A stretch of DNA of 64,000 nucleotides from Rotaria macrura (Eukaryota > Rotifera > Eurotatoria > Philodinida > Philodinidae), in assembly GCA_900239685.1 (NCBI GenBank), contig OENT01000070.1:1-64000 (forward strand), written 5' to 3'. A program made the translations under genes and the position numbers. The notes beneath the pieces are model-generated. The model was given only the letters and a program-made list of their open reading frames with translations. It made no database searches and was not told where the DNA came from. How positions within the stretch are numbered: the stretch's first letter is position 1; every line of letters starts with the position of its first letter. Shown piece by piece: positions 10,805-20,962 of the stretch.

Positions 10805-12109
10805 TAAAAATACCTGATATTTATGAAAATTTTCGCTTGCACTAATGTGAATTTATCGAGTCGATGGAAATTTTGAAAGTTTCGGTAATTTTCCTTTTCA
10901 GAAATCTGTTTACCATTGAGTCCCATAAAGAAAATATGATTTCTTCTCTTTATTCAGCCTCACTATGTAATTACGTAACTTTGGAACGATTCCTGGACGA
11001 AGAGTTGCGACTTCGAATGTCTTCGAATGTTGTAATGTATCATAAATCAGTGTATTTAAAATCGCAAAGGCATAAGTGAAGTAAAAAACAATCGATTTCC
11101 TTTCAAGAATAATGTGGTTCTAAAATATTATTGTTGTGCTAATTACACTTTCAGTGTTATCGAAGATACAAGAAAACTAAGTGAAAAGTGAAAAAAAAAT
11201 AGAAGAGTTTTCAGCAATATGAAAAGTTTTCTATATATTTAATAAGCCATGGAATTCTCTATTGCACGAAAATGATGGGACGAATGAAGAAAATTTGTCT
11301 CATAGGACAAGTTTCTTGTCCTATCCCATCTCAATGGGAGCTCTGAATGTGTAGTGTTTAATAATAGACGGAGATGTCGCCGAACAGTGCTCCAAAACGT
11401 ATGACAATCGATCACTTGAAATCTAAGTCAAATCTCTCTGAGAATGAAAGGCCACTACCTTCTTTTATGGAAATTCACATCAGTTCTACAAAGGTGGTAT
11501 TCTATTACCGGCTATAGTTTAAGCTTAGATTTCCTGAAAAAATCAAGGGTTTCTGAAAAATTTTCTGTCATTATAATAGGCCCTTAGTAGTCCAGTACAA
11601 AAAACTAGCTATTTTGTTGGGAAAATGTTATCTTATTTTCAAAACCTTGATTTATGACAAAAAATCCAGGTTTTCAAGTGCTACAAGCTCTAAAATGCAT
11701 ATGATTCCTGAAAAAAGACTTCTAAAGATCCAGTGACTTTGTATTATACCTTTCGAACTTTTTCTTGAGTGTGGCTTTTTATTCTAAAGGCAGGGTGACA
11801 GGAGAGTTAATACTTAGTATCCGTGTACTAAAACAGTATCTGAGAAAGCTTAAGAACATGAGACGGCAATCCTTCTATAAGGGCTTCAAGCCTCTCATTT
11901 CGTATTCAATTAAACACAATAGTATTCAATTCGATTAGATTCCGACTGGGTCCAATTAGGCAAATAAGTCTCGTAGAAAGTGCATTTAAAGCATATCAAG
12001 AGGTCTAAAACAACTGTACTTAATGCATATAAGTGGGTACAAATAAGACATATATAATGAGATCAAAGTCAATAACTATCAGTTGAATTTAACCAACAAT
12101 GTAAACACT
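10805..12109. other. No gene seen
   Basis: A+T-rich spacer. A local fold-back at about 11274-11332 pairs GGACAAG with CTTGTCC and GATGGGA with TCCCATC. Its flanks (GAGATGGGAT, GAGCTCCCATT) faintly resemble 5535-5560. No ORF with identifiable content. Confidence 0.35.
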
Positions 12110-12117
12110 TAAAAAAT

Positions 12118-12954
12118 GGTTGGCCGTAGAAACACCGAAAGAAAAAATGTTGAAAGGAAAAATGCCGAAACCGAATTAATATCAGAGTGTGCTGTCGTCC
12201 GTGAACGCTAACTTTAATCCGCTAAAGTTTATCATTGTTTCTTTTGTTCTTCTATTGTTCTAGCACTATAAACAGTTATAACAATGAAGAGTGATATCTG
12301 ATAGTGAAGAATTGCAATAGTCAGAAATATAATATTATACAGTTGAAAATCTATTATCATGACTATAGCTGCTTCACCTTCAGTAGATGTAAAACAACCA
12401 CCAGTAACAGTGATTTCATTTATTCAGACGCAAAAAGGAAAACCTTTCACTGTATCAAATAAGTTCCTTTCCAAATCGAACAAATTAACAACAACTATAA
12501 AATATTGGACATGTACACATGATAGATGCTTCGCAAAAATTCATACAAATACAAATAAAAAGTTAACCAAAATGATCGATGAACATAGTTATGGTCCTGA
12601 AAAAGAAAAATTTCTTCAAGGTGAAGAGAGCCGTTTTTACCATATGAACAGTCAGTATGCTCTCGAGGTTTACATGCACGGGAGCAACACACTAAGCTAT
12701 CCCAATTCAACGTCGTATCGATTGCCTTGATAAACGATATTATGATGGTCTTATTAACGTAACGGAGTATTTATATGGTTTATCACTTACAATTGTTAAA
12801 CGGAAAAAATGCCATTCTATAATTATTTTTTTTATAAATCTTATTTCTCTATGCTATGATGCTAATATGATTTCAAGAATAAAAACATCTTAGTTAAAAT
12901 TTTCGATATTTTTCCCTTTCGACATTTTTCCTTTCGGTCTTCCTACGGCACAAC
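12118..12954. mobile_element. Compact TIR transposon carrying a FLYWCH ORF
   Basis: An apparently complete 837-bp element. The terminal inverted repeats are about 52 bp: the left end reads GTTGGCCGTAG, then cACCGAAAG; the right end in reverse reads GTTGTGCCGTAGG, then gACCGAAAGG. Both continue with short iterations of GAAAGGAAAAATG and end at CGAAA. It is flanked by a perfect 8-bp duplication, TAAAAAAT, at 12110-12117 and 12955-12962. Its only ORF encodes a FLYWCH-type zinc finger and there is no transposase. FLYWCH fingers are known partners of Mutator-like (MULE) transposases, whose duplications are 8-10 bp, so a non-autonomous MULE derivative is the best guess. Confidence 0.82.
12359..12730 (+). 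CDS. FLYWCH-type zinc-finger protein of the transposon
   Basis: Single-exon ORF of 123 aa inside the TIR element. Residues about 20-80 follow the FLYWCH pattern: FIQTQKGKPFTVSNKF, then YWTCTHDRC (the two cysteine ligands), then a Lys-rich strand and DEHSYGPEK. In the family the last two ligands are usually H-x-H; here the second is Tyr (HSY), which may weaken zinc binding or leave Cys/Cys/His only. FLYWCH domains bind DNA or accompany MULE transposases. The remaining C-terminal 45 residues have no recognised domain. Whether it is translated is unknown. An alternative is a decayed remnant of a longer transposase ORF, but the frame is open across the whole finger. Confidence 0.6.
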   Translation: MTIAASPSVDVKQPPVTVISFIQTQKGKPFTVSNKFLSKSNKLTTTIKYWTCTHDRCFAKIHTNTNKKLTKMIDEHSYGPEKEKFLQGEESRFYHMNSQYALEVYMHGSNTLSYPNSTSYRLP

Positions 12955-12962
12955 TAAAAAAT

Positions 12963-13810
12963 AATTTGCAAGATAATCGATTGATGCGTAGTCCGAGAAT
13001 CGAAATTCATACAGTAAAACTGTGTTATAAGGAGATCGAGTCGCATAATCTCAATTAAACCGCCTCATACATTGCCTTGCAACGATATCGTATGAGAGTC
13101 AGTGTAAGTTGGTGAGTTATCCATCTCTGATGTCCATCTGTGAAGTTTTACACTATATTCTCCATTCTCGTTCCATAAAATATTGTCGTAATTTCATGCA
13201 TTACAATGAATCGTGAAAACAACTTTTTTCTTCGTTCTCCGTAAGCAAGGATTACAAATTATATCAACCTTAATCCCATGTTTGAATTCAGCTGTCCTTT
13301 TGCTGTAAACGAACAATTTTAGAGATGATGTTAATGGTCATTGCGCTCAAATTTAGATTCAATTCATTCAGACGATACTTTTTTCGAAGAATATTGATTA
13401 AATCCATTCAAGATTCCCATAATGCTAGATTAATGAAGGCTTCAAAATCCGATAGATTTAATTTGAGTATAAATGCAATTCTTTTATTAACTACGTTTTC
13501 CTCGTGTAAACTTTTTACGAGATTTCCAATGAATTATCATTATATCAATTGTGAATATTAATGAGAAATATATACATGCCATGGGCTCTCATATCTTAAT
13601 CCGACCACAGCTGCATATTACAGAGTCACATACATCTCGAGAATAGAATTCACTTTTCAGCACAACTTATACTTTAAACACCCATTTTCTCATTTCATGT
13701 TCTTTGATTTCTGTTGAATTTGTAGTGTATATGTATAATACATTGTGTAACTGTTTACTATGATGTTACCATTTATATTAATGTTGTTTTTTTACTCTCT
13801 ATCTCTCTAA
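12963..13810. other. No supported gene
   Basis: A+T-rich. An ORF of 78 codons at 13325-13561 has no recognisable domain. Nothing else stands out. Confidence 0.35.
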
Positions 13811-13816
13811 AACAGT

Positions 13817-14277
13817 AACGCGTGTCATAGATTTATTTAATGCACGTCGATGTGAATTGCGTTCTTTTCATTCACTTATTCGTCTGACATTTAGAGATGA
13901 TTTTCTACGTAGAATACGCATGTTATACATAAATAGTTACTTTTTTCGTAGCATTTAATTGCTTCTTTTGTATATGGCAAAGGATAAAAATTACATTAGG
14001 CCATTACTCATGCTAACAAAACAATTGCAGCCACGTCATCATCGGCTTACAGCTGATTATGTCTAATCGATTACTCTATTTAATCAATAGTGAGAATCTC
14101 TTAATTAATATGTTATGATTGTCTCATAAATAATATTGCAAGTTAGTCAAACAAAAAGCAAGCTTTATATAAACGAATGATGGTGAAAAATTATGGAAGA
14201 ATTTTTTCTCAAACATGGCTTGATCTATTTTGTACTGTTTTAACACAAGGAACACGTCCACTATTCTGGAATTGTTA
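13817..14277 (+). pseudogene. Possible decayed gene: two exon-like pieces
   Basis: After a pyrimidine-led acceptor (ctctctaaaacag) a piece from 13817 reads VIDLFNARRCELRSFHS and LIRLTFRDDFLRRIRML, with protein-like composition. A second piece after gcaagttag (about 14147-14277) reads RMMVKNYGRIFSQTWLDLFC and then VLTQGTRPLFWN before a stop. I cannot join them with a sensible donor/acceptor pair and I do not recognise the protein. They may be remains of a host gene broken up in this transposon-rich stretch, or chance open frames. Confidence 0.25.
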
Positions 14278-16470
14278 ATTACAAGTAATAGTAACTATAG
14301 TAAGGAATGGCCTTCAACTAACATGCAGATTTAGTGCTAAAGTCTTCACTTATGTATATAACGATAAACAAAAAAATAATTTGATAAAAGAACTCTTTGC
14401 GTGAATCAAAAATACTATAACTCAATGCATAGTCATCAACGAGTACGATTACCAAAATAAAAACCACTTTTGGAAGCTAGTCCCAAGGAGAGAAGCAGAA
14501 TGAATGTTACAAAAGCAATAGAATTATTTTTACTTTAAATACTTTCACATTCTTGTTTCAAGTTGACATACACTACACATATTTGTGAATGAACTGATTG
14601 AAGTGTGGCTTGATTCTTCAATGATGCGCATGAAATTAATAATCCAACTGATTTCATCTTATATGAAATAATCATATACAAAACCCCAAGTGCATTGATC
14701 AGCTGTATTTTCCGCAAAAAATATGTTGACAATTTTCAGTATACAAGTGCATGACTCATCGTCTAAGAAAGTTCTTCTCTTTATTTCAAAATATTATGGT
14801 AATGGAAATGCAATCGCTTTAATATTAAATTAATATACTTACACATGCGGCTGTAGCCGTATCAGAGAAAAAACAATGTTCCGATTCAATGTAACAGACT
14901 TTATTATTCAGGTACGCCAGGTCACGAAGAAAATTCATGCCAAATTGTGTATGAAATGAAAAAAGGATTTTAATGAATTATATCAATGCTCGAAAAACGA
15001 TAACACTAAAAGTAACCATCAATTCATATTCAACAGTAGTGTCTAAAAATATGAATATTAACCTGTTCGGAAACACAGCCGAATGTTCAACATAGATTTC
15101 ATCCTCCAAGTACTCATTATATTCAACAGGGAAGAATGCTATATCCATTCTAGAAGATGAAGGGAATATATTCGCGTATATTAGATTGTCAAATTGAATT
15201 AATCAGGATCGTTGTTCACAGTAATTCAACTTCATCTTTATGCCCTTTTGTGCTGATATTCAGAGCCGCTTTTCAATAATTATTCTATATTACCTGCGAC
15301 AGAGTATCCTTCTGTGTGCGCTAATCCTATGTTGTTACCTTCCGTGTGACATGGAAGACTATTTACTTTGAAACGAAATTCGTTTATTCTCCTTCCTATG
15401 TATGTTAGTTTCATCCCTTTCCCTTTCTCTCTCCCTTCCTCTATCTCTCTCATCCTGTTTTTCTTTGCTTGACTGACCAGCGAATGATGAAGAGATTGAG
15501 ACTATATAAAAGAAGGAATCGATATTGAAATAAAGTCAGTTGATAAGACTATACATTTTGTCGTTACATTCTTGATGCCGTTTCATATGTCTCCCTTCAT
15601 CTTCCATTTTTGTTATAACTACTCATTATTCTTTTCTCTTTCTTGTGTTGTGTGATACTTACATGTGCATGATCATGGACATTTAAATCTGGAAAAATAA
15701 ATAAACGACAACTCTTCGTAAGCAAGGTAACAATCATGAAAACCAATCATCTACTATGATAAATTTCATAATGAGCTCTAATAAAAGACCCATGATTATT
15801 AATCAAGAATCGCACTAACCTACTCCCCTCTCCCTTCATATTAGAAGCTCCCTTTGGAAGGATGGATATAAGAAATATATTGGAATCCCGGGGAAGCTTC
15901 TAATACACTGGAAGAATTGCGAATTTTTTTCAAATTGCAATCAGTTCAACACCTTTGCGGATACTGAAGGCCACCTACAACAATACCCTTTTTTCAAAGG
16001 ATAAGTGGGGATAAAGTTATTTTTCATCCCTCCATATTTTTCAGAAAAATCTATAAAATGAGATCCAATGATGAATTCTGAACAATGTAAGCTATGTCTA
16101 TTTTTTCACAGATCAAATAAAGATGTTTTGCTGGGATTCCTCTGAGAAAATGTTTTGCCAATTTGAGCCTATATTTATATGATTCATAGACTGTCGACAT
16201 CTTAGATTACGAGTGCTACATTTATTTTACTTCAAAATAATTATGGATGAGCATGGGTCAAAGCTCTCTTGGAAAATCACAAGAAAGGTTTTTCATGCTT
16301 TCCAGAATTATATTGTAGCAAAGTAAATATCATATTCGTAATCAACGGCGTCGATAATCTACGACACAGGAGGACCATTACATTCGTTTGAAAGACCATC
16401 GGAAACGGCTGGTATTAATTCTCACTCTATTCCGTCGTAACCCATCAACTCGTTTTAGGGACCACTGGTT
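14278..16470. other. Intergenic; TATA-like promoter candidate only
   Basis: No recognisable gene. A pyrimidine-rich tract near 15405-15460 is followed by a strong TATA-like box (ctatataaaag, about 15502). About 70 bp downstream a 30-odd codon hydrophobic frame starts MPFHMSPFIFHF. This is too little to call a gene. Confidence 0.35.
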
Positions 16471-16846
16471 TTTTGCTACCCAGGTGAATGAATTCCATAC
16501 CGAAGCCGATACCCAATCCGATCGGATCCTACAATCCGGTGAAATCTTATGGGAATCCAGATTGTGGAAACAGTAACGGATCCGACGGAAGAAATCTATT
16601 TTCTTATTTGAGTACTAATTAGCATCTAATCCCAATAGTAGAGGCCTGTCTGATCACACGATGAAATCCAATCGGATTCCAATAGTAGGATTCAATAAAA
16701 TCCAACACTAGGGATCCGAATCAGGAATGGCAACCAGGAATCCGATGGGATTTCGTCGGATAAGAGAAACTCCGATAGAAACATGATCGGATGCCTGTCG
16801 GATCCCATCGGATCCAATGGTCGGAATGATTCTCCTGGGTAGAAAA
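16471..16846. mobile_element. MITE of about 376 bp with TTTT(G)CTACCCAGG ends
   Basis: Left end TTTTGCTACCCAGGTGAATG; right end in reverse TTTTCTACCCAGGAGAATC. The inverted repeat extends further as GAATTCC/CATTCC and a field of GGATCCGAT/ATCCGATCGG words that make the interior self-complementary. There is no ORF. A similar CTACCCAGG plus GGATCCGG motif near 9996 hints at a second, incomplete copy in the window. Confidence 0.7.
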
Positions 16847-17300
16847 TGGCCGTCGCTTTTAATATGATTCTCTTCATTTTCCGAGTTGAAGGAAAACGGT
16901 GCTGCTTCTTAACGTTTAACATAATTTTCGATCATTTAACTGGCCACTTTCTTTCACTTGAGGAGTCAATGAGATGGTTTCTCTTGATGGAACAATGAAA
17001 AGAATGAGGCATCAACCTTATAGTCATTCGTTTTATTTTTCGTACATGAAATACATTGCACACGTCTGCCTTCCACACAGGAAACTTATCTTGATACTTG
17101 AATCCAATCGTATTGTATAAGATTTTCATAAGATCGACGAAATTCTACCGGAATCAGGGAGATGGAATGACATTCGGGTCGCTAATATTGGATTTTATCG
17201 GAACCTACAGTTCGGAATGTCACTCGAACTTTTGACGGACCTCTAGTAATGCCATTAGATACTAATAAGTCCCCGATCAATAAAGTAGGTAGTGGGGATG

Positions 17301-17450
17301 CCAGGGGTGGGCTCAGCCCACCCACAAGGAAGTTGAGCCCATCCTGAAAATTTTCAAAAGCCCTTGACACAAAGTTTTGTAGTAGCGTCAGAGATGGTCT
17401 CGAGTGGGCTCAGCCCACCCTCAAGGAAATTTCTAGCGCCGCTACTAAAA
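17301..17450. repeat. Duplicated palindromic motif, possible hAT fragment
   Basis: GTGGGCTCAGCCCACCC followed by A/T then CAAGGAA occurs twice, near 17306 and 17404, about 98 bp apart in the same orientation. The motif is itself near-palindromic. The first copy is preceded by CCAGGGG and the second is followed by TAGCGCCGCTACTA, both similar to ends seen in hAT elements. No target duplication was identified, so the assignment is tentative. Confidence 0.4.
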
Positions 17451-17551
17451 GTAGGGCTCACCCGTTTAATTAGTTTCTAATTCTGATTCTCGGAATTCAA
17501 TCGAATTTGGTAGGGCTCACTTAACTATAGGCTTTTGTTGTTGATTTCTAA

Positions 17552-17709
17552 CCAAGGAGAAAAGGCGATACTCCAGGAGTGCATATTCCACTCTTTCTCC
17601 AGTGATACGTCGGTCGTACTCAAACCGTACTCCACTGTACTTTGATCATACTCCCTGGACCCCCAAATTTGTTTTTTGGAGTAGATGGAATATAGCCTTT
17701 TCCCCTTGT
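17552..17709. mobile_element. Short MITE, about 158 bp
   Basis: Imperfect 24-bp terminal inverted repeats: left CCAAGGAGAAAAGGCGATAC, right in reverse ACAAGGGGAAAAGGCTATAT, both followed by TCCA. The interior has repeated ACTCC/GGAGT words. It has no coding capacity. Confidence 0.6.
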
Positions 17710-20700
17710 TTCCAACACAAATGAAAACCCATTGTCTCTAAGGCATTAGTATTTATTTCTCTTCGTCTTAATTAGTTTTTTCTCTTAATTTGTCTATGAA
17801 ACGATATGTAAACAGTCACAGTCATGTTAGTATTCCTACGAATAAACAAAGGACTACTTGAATGTAAAAGTTACATCAGTTCTCTTTAGGAATATCCAAC
17901 CATTTTTTTTCCAGATGTTCACCAGGCTTTGTTACGAGATCAGATCTGTTAAAGAAAAAATAACATCAAAACGACATAGCATAAGAGTCATGAGTACATT
18001 TATGATCATTTCTAATAGCTAAAGTTAAAATAACGAATGAAATTTCAAGGAATACCTCAGTTTGATGCACATCATCTGTCTATCTATGTCAGTAACCTGA
18101 TGTATCATTTACGTAATAAAATAACTATCGTGTATAACGGTAACCCTGTGTATTGTTACGGTACATACATTGCAGCCTTGATTGAAAACTATGAGAAGCC
18201 TAGTATTTGAATCTACAGAAATCTTTATTACAACAACTCTGTTTACATTTGAGAGTTGAAATAAATAGTGCGAGTATCTCTATACACATCTCCTTTTAGT
18301 TCCGTATTTGTTTAATACGAGCGTATGTAATATTCGTCAAGTGTTCAAAACAATATGAATCAATTTTAGTGAGGTGGAAATGAAAAGTTTAACTAGTCTG
18401 TATTTTCACGCGTCACATTGCAACTTTTTCTTACTTTAGTCCAACTCTCCGTATCTTTGCTGATATATTTTGTTATATTCTTAACAAAAGTAACATTTTC
18501 AAGAGGGAAGAGATTATGATCATTTCATTCGAGATACGAATGTTCTTTTCGAAAGAAGAAATCTTATTTTTCCAGAATAAATGGATTTAGGTGTGGAAAA
18601 ATCAAGTTTCATCGTACCAATCAAAATGATTCACAGAATTATATATCATTCTTGAAAATAGAAGAGGGCTATTTAGAGATAGCTTTTTGATAGATATATC
18701 AAATTCTCTCTTTCATTCTTTAATAGTATGTCATATTGTATTTCGATGTTCCCATCACAATTACTTGAACTAGAATAAATAGGAAAAATTGTCAATACCA
18801 TCAAAATGTACTTTTTTATTGGAATTTGTTTGGAAATTAACTTTGACAATGGGATTTCCTTTTTTCTGTTGTTCTTATGGTAGTTTAATATCTTATTCTA
18901 AGATTATTAATTTGTATAGAGACATATGTTAGAAGTCACATTGATTTTCGAAGAAGATCTGTTTCCATATGTGCACTGATTAATTAACGATCATACATAA
19001 CTCGACTCGCGTTAATAAATAAAACGTGCTTTATATCATAATCTCCTTTCTCATTGAACCTTCTTCAACATGTATTTATATCTTCTATTCTTTCATACCC
19101 AAATCGGTCAGCAATAATAAATAATATTCAATTAGTAGCTCTATTAGCCGCTCGACCGAATGAAATAGACTCGTTCTATACAATCGCATTTAATAGCATT
19201 TAGAATCATTTAACCGTCGATAAATTGTCTTAGACTGTTGAACTGAATGATCGATGAATATTGATTTGCATATGTATATGTGTTCATTGATATATTATGG
19301 GATAGAAGGCACGATGCATATACGAAGATGTTTCATGTACGATTAGGAAAACACTCTCCAGCTTCTAGTGTCATCTGTGATTGAACAAAACCTAACCAAT
19401 TCGGAAAACAGTAGTAGTGATTTGTTTATGAATGAATGAATGAATGAATGAATGCAACATAACAGGATATAAACTAAAGAAAAGAAAAAACAATGAATAT
19501 ACATCAATTATGTTGAAAATTCTATCTTCATTTTGATATATTCGTTTATTTTTAAAAGATAAATATTAATGAAACCTACTCAACTGTTCAGACGAGACAA
19601 ATATTATTTATATATGTACGCATACAAGCTGCACTCTTTTTCAAGTTTGTTTATTTAGACTTAAAACTCTTATGTATAAACATACGTAGACGGACATTTA
19701 GTTCATTGATGTGTAATCATTTTTTTCCTTTCTAATGGATGGCGTTAGTGAAGGTTTTCCTTTCTATTACATCTCAGCGTTGCCCTTGTTTGTTTGACAG
19801 ATTAATCAGTGTCACTTTTTGCTTTGCATGTATAGCAGAAGGATATTATGCGCGCTAAGTTGGCCTACAAAAAAACCTCAGCTTTTCCACATCAGCTCAG
19901 CCCTTATTATCGTTCCAGGAGTCTTGTCGACTATCGATCATTTCTCTTTATTTTTTTTCATTATCATCATACCGACGTATGTATTTGACAATCATCGGTG
20001 ATAATGATGCATTTCTTTACATAGAACTGAGTGATGACATAACTGTCTCTTCTAAGTACTTATGTCATTACTTCATTTGTCAATTAGATCCGAAAACCTT
20101 TTCTTTTCTCATTCGTTGCAATTTGATCTTCATTTCGATTTGTATAAAAGAAAGAAAAGAAGACGACATGTTGAGTGGTAATAATTTAAATTGTTCGGAC
20201 AGATGTAAATAGATCGATATTCAATCGATGCTCCCCATTGTGTATGTATAAAGTTCATTTGTAAAAATAAACATAGAGCACTGCATTTTCAAGTGCAGAC
20301 AAAGGAAACAAAATTGGATTCATGATATAGAAGAACAATTAGACAAGAGAAGACTAATCACTTGAGTACACACATATGTACTATTCTGTGTGTTGTTGAT
20401 TTATTTGTGTACGCACGAGCATTTCTTTCCGATGAATCTTGTCAAAGTTCGATCGGGTGAAATACAAAGATAAGTATAAACTATAATAGAACGACACACA
20501 TGTTCTTTCTTCCTTCTCTTGTCCTGCAGCAACTTCTTTTTGTTCGGTCTCGATAAAAATTCGACCGTCTATTTCCGTCTCTGTCAATGTTTCACGACGA
20601 TAATCTTCTTTTCGCGTCATGTCACGCTTTGAAATCTGATGTGAGACATTAAAAAAAGATCTATTTCATCGTGACATTTCTTTTTCTTTTGATCATGTTA

Positions 20701-20962
20701 TCAATGTTTGTACATTCAAACGGGAGTAGTAATAGATAAGTTGATTGCATCAATCGATCAACTTTTACACAATTGCTAGTGAACCTTGTAATAAATAGAA
20801 ATCCAATATTCTTACGTGTGTGACCCTGACAAACAACCATATGCATGTATTTATTCTTTTCTCTTCTTCCTCTATAGATAAGAAACAATCTATTCGATTT
20901 CTGTATCAAATAAATTAGACATTGCATCTCATTTTAGATGCAAATCAAATCCTAATTCAATA
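17710..20962. other. Long intergenic gap 5' of the Mab-21-like gene
   Basis: About 3.2 kb with no exon I can support. A (TGAA) tetranucleotide repeat lies at about 19429-19454. Short ORFs at 19819-20212 and on the minus strand at 20381-20927 have low-complexity or unrecognised translations. An acceptor-like site (tctcattttag, ending at 20937) lies 25 bp before the next start codon and may mark a 5'-UTR intron or a trans-splice site. Confidence 0.45.
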
